A stretch of 10,418 bases of DNA from Deinococcus sp. (lineage in GTDB: Bacteria; Deinococcota; Deinococci; Deinococcales; Deinococcaceae). The DNA is taken from contig JAGLBF010000082.1 in the NCBI GenBank assembly GCA_018260375.1, positions 1 to 10,418 on the forward strand, in the 5' to 3' direction. The notes beneath the pieces were generated by a model. It searched no databases. It was not told the DNA's origin and saw only the letters and a list, made by a program, of their open reading frames with translations. Every line of letters starts with the position of its first letter. The first letter of the stretch is position 1. Below are positions 6,776 to 10,418 of the stretch, one piece after another. The position numbers and the translations under genes are program-made.

Positions 6776-6781
6776 TAAGCT
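6776..6781 (+). promoter_or_regulatory. -10-like hexamer TAAGCT for the lipoprotein gene, leaderless layout
   Basis: TAAGCT is followed by GGTACGT (7 nt) and the ATG at 6789. The start is fixed independently by the signal peptide, so this is one of the cleaner examples of the pattern. No -35 box is evident. Confidence 0.5.
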
Positions 6782-6788
6782 GGTACGT

Positions 6789-7898
6789 ATGAAAAAAATA
6801 CCCCTTCTCATTTTGGGCCTGGCGCTCACGGCCTGCGCCCCACAAACGTCTCAGGTGAGCCAAGTGCGTGTCCATGAAGCCCTGATTTATGGACAGGTGC
6901 ACGACCATTTGGCGTGGGTGTACGGCGAACTAAGCGGCGCGAAAAGTACCATAAATATTGCCGGGCAAACCCAGGAACTGCGCCCAGGCAACCCACAAGA
7001 CCCGCTGTACACCCCCCAAAGCCTCATGGTGGGCGGGCGGGCCGTGTTTACATCTAGCAGTAGCACACAAGTTTCTTTGCCCGTAAGCGTGTTGCGCCAG
7101 AATGGAGGGCAGTATCTGGTGACGGCAGTGAGCGACTTGAGTGCCGTCTACCTGCTTGAAAACGGGCAGTGGTTCAGCCTGACAGGTGGCCTGAGTGCTG
7201 CAAGCAGCGTGCAAACGGTCGCCACCCCGCTGGACGCCGGCAGCTTAGGCAACCTGACAGGAGCCGAAGCCAGCGCTCTGGCCCGCGCTCTAGCGCCCCA
7301 AGGCGCACTGGTAGTCAGCGTGTTGCCTACCCTCTCTGAAAGCACCTTTACCGTAACGCCCAAACCCGCCGAAACTCTGACTACTGCGCTGTATGTGCAG
7401 CCTGTCAGTGTTGTGACGAGTGTGGTGACCACCAGTGCTGACGCTGTGCCTAGTGCCGCCACTACGCCTGGTGCTACTCCTATGCCCAACACGGTTTCTC
7501 CTGCTCATACGGCTTCGAACAACTTCCGCACGGTCGCCAGTGGCAGTAGCGCCGCCGCAACCACCCCCAGCGTGCAGCTTGCCAGCACCCAAAGCAGCTT
7601 TGACGCCATCTGGAACATGGCTTACGGTCGCCAAAGTCCTATGCCAGTAACCCCGCTGCTGGGCAACCAGAGCGCAGTCGGCATCTTTTTGGGAACGCGC
7701 CCCACAGGCGGCTATGGCGTGCAGGTAGACAGTGTGCAACCCGCTGGCAACACCCTGACGGTGCGCGTGACCCTGAAAGCCCCTGGTGCGGGAACCATCA
7801 CTACACAGTCTATAACCAGTCCCTGGGTCATCTTTTCAGTGAGTGGTAAATACAGTGACGTGCAGGTTATTGACCAAAGTGGCCAGCAGCTTAAGTAG
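6789..7898 (+). CDS. Secreted lipoprotein with a C-terminal PrcB-like domain
   Basis: The 369-residue protein begins with a lipoprotein signal: MKK, a hydrophobic stretch (residues 4-13) and the lipobox L-T-A-C16, so it is probably lipid-anchored at C16 outside the cytoplasm. Residues 25-180 look beta-rich and I do not recognise a family there. Residues about 195-268 form a low-complexity Ser/Thr/Ala/Pro/Val linker. From about 270 (FDAIWNMAYG) to 361 the sequence fits the PrcB_C pattern: VGIFLGTRPTGGYGVQVDSV (297-316), then NTLTVRVTLKAPG and SPWVIFSV. PrcB of Treponema denticola is a lipoprotein partner of the dentilisin protease; I see no protease gene nearby, so a protease link is only a family analogy. 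The gene is divergent from recN, stands alone, and is followed by a 261-bp gap. Domain call moderately sure; function unknown. Confidence 0.8.
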   Translation: MKKIPLLILGLALTACAPQTSQVSQVRVHEALIYGQVHDHLAWVYGELSGAKSTINIAGQTQELRPGNPQDPLYTPQSLMVGGRAVFTSSSSTQVSLPVSVLRQNGGQYLVTAVSDLSAVYLLENGQWFSLTGGLSAASSVQTVATPLDAGSLGNLTGAEASALARALAPQGALVVSVLPTLSESTFTVTPKPAETLTTALYVQPVSVVTSVVTTSADAVPSAATTPGATPMPNTVSPAHTASNNFRTVASGSSAAATTPSVQLASTQSSFDAIWNMAYGRQSPMPVTPLLGNQSAVGIFLGTRPTGGYGVQVDSVQPAGNTLTVRVTLKAPGAGTITTQSITSPWVIFSVSGKYSDVQVIDQSGQQLK

Positions 7899-8014
7899 AG
7901 TTGGTTTTATCTTGGTCATTTAATCTTTTTAGTCTCTATTCTTTATAGTATGTGGACTGCAACTTTAACCTTATTCACAATGTGGTAAAAGAAGGGCAGC
8001 AGGCGTAGCAAACA

Positions 8015-8077
8015 GTACGGACTTGGCGTTATAGGCGGCGCTTTTCTTGCTGTGCTGGAATAGAGCGCCGTGCGTAT
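8015..8077 (+). repeat. Degenerate right-module copy of the ATACGG-ended repeat (copy 4)
   Basis: GTACGGACT... to ...CCGTGCGTAT matches the right half of the full element (compare 1271-1342), about 9 bases shorter. A 14-base core, AGGCGGCGCTTTTC (8033-8046), is identical to the full copies. The left module is not recognisable upstream. It lies in the 261-bp gap between the lipoprotein gene and usp; the AT-rich first part of that gap (7899-8000) shows no gene. Confidence 0.7.
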
Positions 8078-8123
8078 CAGCAGCAACGCCCTAGATGGTA
8101 ACGCTGCGGTAACGGGGCCGCTC

Positions 8124-8129
8124 TATACT
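8124..8129 (+). promoter_or_regulatory. -10-like hexamer TATACT upstream of usp
   Basis: TATACT lies 30 nt before the chosen usp start, leaving room for a short leader of about 23-25 nt with a ribosome binding site. The -35 region (around 8101-8106) shows no consensus. Confidence 0.45.
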
Positions 8130-8142
8130 GTCTGGCATACTA

Positions 8143-8148
8143 AGGAGG
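8143..8148 (+). promoter_or_regulatory. Strong Shine-Dalgarno AGGAGG for usp
   Basis: AGGAGG (within TAAGGAGGTG) lies 11 nt before the GTG at 8160 and decides that start. It is the only perfect ribosome binding site placed before a gene in this window; the other independent starts have the leaderless layout. Confidence 0.75.
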
Positions 8149-8159
8149 TGGCTTCTACC

Positions 8160-8642
8160 GTGTCTCAAACTGCGCCAATGTTTCAAAATATTCTGGTTCC
8201 TCTAGACGGAAGCACAGCCAGTAATTCTATTTTGCCCCACGCCGCTGAAATTGCCAGCAAGTTTGGTGGGCGTTTGCTGCTGCTGCACGTGATACCTGAC
8301 TTGCCTAGCATCATGGCGGCTACGGACGGTGTTGCCTATGTGGGCAACCTGAGCGATGAGTATAGGATCTTGGAACAAGAGGGCCACGACCTGCTCGCCG
8401 CGGCCAAGGCGCAGGTAGAAAGTGAGTACCAAGGGCTGAATATCCAGCTGATACAAGCGACCCTTCAGGGCCACACCATCGCCGAAATTATCGCCAGTGT
8501 TGCCAAAGAGCGCCAGGCCGACTTGATGGTGATGACCACGCACGGACGCAGCGGCATCGCGCACATGATGATGGGCAGCGTAGCTCAAGCGGCCCTCAAA
8601 AAACTGAATATCCCCGTATTGTTGTTGCGGCCTAGTAAATAA
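8160..8642 (+). CDS. Universal stress protein, UspA family, single domain
   Basis: A 160-residue cytoplasmic protein of the UspA fold. Universal stress proteins usually dimerise and are induced by starvation or other stress; many bind ATP. Visible features: the first strand NILVPLDGS (10-18) with D16 at the usual nucleotide-binding position, LLLLHVIPD (39-47), DLMVMTTHGRSG (121-132) and the phosphate-binding pattern HG129-9x-G139-S140, ending IPVLLLRPSK. This pattern places it in the ATP-binding type, though the glycine three residues before G129 is a threonine. The start is GTG 8160, 11 nt after AGGAGG; the frame is open back to a GTG at 8070 inside the repeat, which is not credible. ATG 8178 is possible but too far from the ribosome binding site. 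It is not clearly in an operon. Its physiological trigger cannot be read from the sequence. Confidence 0.93.
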   Translation: MSQTAPMFQNILVPLDGSTASNSILPHAAEIASKFGGRLLLLHVIPDLPSIMAATDGVAYVGNLSDEYRILEQEGHDLLAAAKAQVESEYQGLNIQLIQATLQGHTIAEIIASVAKERQADLMVMTTHGRSGIAHMMMGSVAQAALKKLNIPVLLLRPSK

Positions 8643-8786
8643 GTTCGCCCATATTTTAAAAGAATATAAGGCTTTATCTTACATATTACCTGTAGTTTAC
8701 TAAAGGGTTCACCTTTTGATAATGCGCTCTCTGCTGTTGTGGTTATCCCTGTAGTGCAGCCGTGTGCCGTCATTCCTTATGGACGC

Positions 8787-8792
8787 TACACT
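8787..8792 (+). promoter_or_regulatory. -10-like hexamer TACACT upstream of the unknown gene at 8801
   Basis: TACACT is followed by 8 nt and the ATG at 8801, near the spacing of the other genes. It supports ATG 8801 over the in-frame GTG at 8762. The 158-bp gap before it (8643-8800) begins AT-rich, with a weak inverted repeat ATATT-7 nt-AATAT near 8651, and holds no gene. Confidence 0.4.
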
Positions 8793-8800
8793 GGCCTTAT

Positions 8801-9325
8801 ATGCCGCCCGAAGCGACCTTACTGCGCCCCACCGAGCCTCTGGTCAGCAAGCCAGCGGGCTTCTTAGAACTGGCGACCTACAGCAGCCTGATGATGTACT
8901 GGCGGTACTTGGCGGGCGCAGACGCTCAGGGGCGGGTCGTGAGTGTGGTGCGCGGTGGCACCCTAGCGCGCTGTCGGCGGCGTGTGGCGGGCTACACCGT
9001 CTCTGGTGCGGGTGTGCTGCTCGATGAACACCGCTTGCTCAGCGCGCTAGATCCCAGCTCAAAAGATGACTTAGAGCCTTATCCCGCCCTCCTCGCCTTG
9101 CTGGACGGTGACCGCCTTCCCCTGCGCGAGCTGCTCAGCACTCAATACCAGTTACAGGTTCATGTTGTGCTGGCGTTTACCCGTAACCGCGACCTGATAC
9201 TGCGCCCAGAGCTGACCTTTGTTCCGCTGCACGGCCACATCCTGCCGCGCGATCTGCCGCTGCACGCCAAACGGCTGGGCCGCGATGAACTGCATGTGCT
9301 GCTCAAGCGGGCATGTGGGATGTAG
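8801..9325 (+). CDS. Unrecognised 174-residue protein
   Basis: I do not recognise this family. From ATG 8801 the product has 174 residues, starts MPPEATLLRPTEPLVSKPAG, and shows no signal peptide or clear membrane segment, so it is probably cytoplasmic. It is rich in Leu and Arg, with alternating strands and helices: FLELATYSSLMMYWRYLAG (21-39), GRVVSVVRGG (44-53), then a hydrophobic stretch YQLQVHVVLAFTRNRDLILR (116-135). Two cysteines (C58, C172) and several histidines (H145, H155, H165) form no metal motif I know. Codon use and base composition resemble the neighbours, and the frame stays open for over 500 bases with typical G/C third positions, so it looks coding. It has its own TACACT box and no operon partner. 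An in-frame GTG at 8762 would add 13 residues. Confidence 0.7.
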   Translation: MPPEATLLRPTEPLVSKPAGFLELATYSSLMMYWRYLAGADAQGRVVSVVRGGTLARCRRRVAGYTVSGAGVLLDEHRLLSALDPSSKDDLEPYPALLALLDGDRLPLRELLSTQYQLQVHVVLAFTRNRDLILRPELTFVPLHGHILPRDLPLHAKRLGRDELHVLLKRACGM

Positions 9326-9585
9326 GCTAAAGCAGTTTGAGGTAGATGTACTGCGCTCTATTGCAGCAGGGCAAGACAAGCGCTGCCTGGGCCATGGCGA
9401 AATGCGTACTGTTTCCTAGCCTCGCTGCCCTTCTGCCACCACGTTGTGAAGAAGGTTCAAGTCGCAGTCTGTAGTTGAAGCTGGTCAGGGTTGGTCAGAG
9501 TGGTGAGCCGTGGATACAGTTTTTGGTTCATCTGTTTGGCAGCAGCTTCCCTGCACACCCCCGCCTCAACCCTGCTCCACTGCTT
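9326..9585. other. Gap without a recognised gene
   Basis: About 260 bp between the unknown gene and the Nif3-like promoter. I see no convincing coding frame, RNA gene or terminator. A 7-base direct repeat TGGTCAG occurs twice near 9482-9498. The frame from 9491 that runs into the Nif3-like gene has no supported start there. Confidence 0.5.
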
Positions 9586-9591
9586 TACACT
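9586..9591 (+). promoter_or_regulatory. -10-like hexamer TACACT for the Nif3-like gene, leaderless layout
   Basis: TACACT is followed by GTGCCTC (7 nt) and the ATG at 9599, which is also where the family N terminus begins. No ribosome binding site is visible between them. Confidence 0.5.
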
Positions 9592-9598
9592 GTGCCTC

Positions 9599-10369
9599 AT
9601 GACTCAAGTTCCTGAACTATCCCGCACCGAGTTGGTGGCGTGGCTGAGCGATTACCTGCATATTGACACCTTCAAAGACCCCAGCATGAATGGCCTGCAA
9701 ATTGAGGGCGTAGACACCATTCGCCGCATTGCCGCCAGTGTAGACACCTCAGCGCGCACGCTGCAAGATGCGGCGGACAACGGAGCTGACCTGCTGCTGG
9801 TACATCACGGCCTGTTTTGGGGTAAGCCCCTAGCCGTCACAGGGCCGCACGCCCAGCGCCTGCGTATTGCCCTGAGTGCGGGCCTGAACCTCTACGCCGC
9901 TCACATTCCGCTTGATGCACACCCCGAAGTGGGCAATAATGCCATGATTGCCCGCGCCCTGAGCCTGCAGCAACTCCAGCCTTTTGGCGAGTGGGCTGGC
10001 GGCAAAATTGGCCTAGCGGGGTCGCTTCCCTTAACGCTGAGTTTGCAAGACTTTGCCGACCGCATCCAAAAGCTCACGGGTGAAATCTGCCTGGTACACG
10101 GCGGCGGTAGCCCCCAGGTCAGCCGTCTGGGGGTGCTGAGCGGCGAGGGTGCAGGCAGCATTGCTGAAGCTGCCGCAATGGGCCTAGACACCCTACTCAC
10201 GGGTGAACCTGCCCACAAGTATTTCTATGACAGTTTTGAATACGGTGTTAATGTGGTGTTTGCAGGTCACTACGAAACTGAAGTGTTTGGCGTGCGTGCC
10301 CTCGCTGCCAAGATAGAAGACACGTTTGGTATTCCCTGGCAGTTTCTGCACCACCCGACGGGGCTGTAA
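9599..10369 (+). CDS. Nif3/YbgI-family dinuclear metal protein (GTP cyclohydrolase 1 type 2 / Nif3 family)
   Basis: A 256-residue protein of the Nif3 (NGG1-interacting factor 3) family, near the length of E. coli YbgI (247) and therefore the short form without the central PII-like insertion. Visible motifs: SMNGLQIEG (29-37), LLLVHHGLFWG (65-75, H69-H70), AAHIPLDAHPEVGNN (100-114, with D106), GEPAHKYFYD (202-211) and AGHYETEVFG (222-231, H224 and E228). The two His, Asp, His and Glu match the dinuclear metal site known from YbgI structures. The biochemical role of the family is unsettled; some members are annotated as GTP cyclohydrolase 1 type 2, which cannot be confirmed here. ATG 9599 fits the family start; the frame is open 36 codons further up without support. 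The TAA stop overlaps the first base of a repeat (TAATACGG). Confidence 0.93.
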   Translation: MTQVPELSRTELVAWLSDYLHIDTFKDPSMNGLQIEGVDTIRRIAASVDTSARTLQDAADNGADLLLVHHGLFWGKPLAVTGPHAQRLRIALSAGLNLYAAHIPLDAHPEVGNNAMIARALSLQQLQPFGEWAGGKIGLAGSLPLTLSLQDFADRIQKLTGEICLVHGGGSPQVSRLGVLSGEGAGSIAEAAAMGLDTLLTGEPAHKYFYDSFEYGVNVVFAGHYETEVFGVRALAAKIEDTFGIPWQFLHHPTGL

Positions 10370-10418
10370 TACGGACTGCGCTCCATTCCACCACAGTCGG
10401 AAAAGCGCCGCCTGCGGC
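10369..10418 (-). repeat. Truncated copy of the ATACGG-ended repeat at the window end (copy 5)
   Basis: Fifty bases matching the right end of the full element in reverse orientation (compare 4737-4787), with a one-base deletion (ACTGCGCT instead of ACTGCCGCT) shared with copy 1 and a few substitutions. It begins inside the stop codon of the Nif3-like gene and is cut by the window end at the internal palindrome GCCGC-CT-GCGGC. Confidence 0.9.

Noticed and set aside
6570..6788. Radiation/desiccation response motif upstream of recN
   Set aside because: I looked for a palindrome like TTATG...CATAA here and in the recG gap and found no convincing match.
7148..7739. Minus-strand frames opposite the lipoprotein gene
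   Set aside because: The plus-strand frame has a clear signal peptide, lipobox and PrcB-like domain; the opposing frames are shadows.
8764..9027. An 87-codon plus-strand frame overlapping the unknown gene
   Set aside because: It is shorter, lacks promoter spacing at its start, and the overlapping 174-codon frame runs the full length of the region.

Overview
The window looks like a chromosomal segment of a Deinococcus-type bacterium (inferred from gene content, promoter layout and repeat style; no rRNA is present to confirm it). It holds eight ordinary-looking genes plus one I cannot name: hemB, a DUF1844 gene coupled to dtd, recG, recN, a PrcB-like lipoprotein, a universal stress protein, an unrecognised 174-residue protein, and a Nif3/YbgI-family protein. 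No transposase, phage gene, CRISPR array, tRNA or rRNA was seen.

Layout. Positions 1-1030: a truncated repeat touching the stop codon of hemB (minus strand). Positions 1031-1412: no gene; a degenerate and a full copy of the same repeat lie head to tail. Positions 1413-2181: dtd and a DUF1844 gene, a two-gene minus-strand operon. Positions 2182-2351: a divergent promoter region containing 15-bp degenerate tandem units. Positions 2352-6569: recG (plus) and recN (minus) converge, with only a full-length repeat between them. Positions 6570-6788: a divergent promoter region. Positions 6789-9325: lipoprotein, usp and the unknown gene, all plus strand but separated by long gaps, so probably transcribed separately. 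Positions 9599-10369: the Nif3-like gene, whose stop codon again overlaps a repeat that runs off the window.

Two patterns cut across the genes. First, six named genes and the unknown one have a TANNNT (-10-like) hexamer 6-8 nt upstream of the best start codon. This is the arrangement expected for leaderless mRNAs, which are common in Deinococcus, and I used it to choose several starts. usp is the exception, with a normal AGGAGG ribosome binding site. Second, a 136-bp non-autonomous repeat family with ATACGG ends occurs in six copies. All four well-preserved copies point the same end towards a neighbouring stop codon, and two of them overlap the stop by one base. Comparing the young and old copies gives paired base changes that keep a hairpin stem, which suggests the folded form matters. 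Both window ends lie in the same internal palindrome of this repeat, so the window is probably a draft contig broken at repeats.

Functionally the genes are housekeeping and stress related: haem synthesis (HemB), proofreading of mischarged D-aminoacyl-tRNA (Dtd), and fork and double-strand-break repair (RecG, RecN). No new multi-gene system is evident; the repeat family is the most unusual content.
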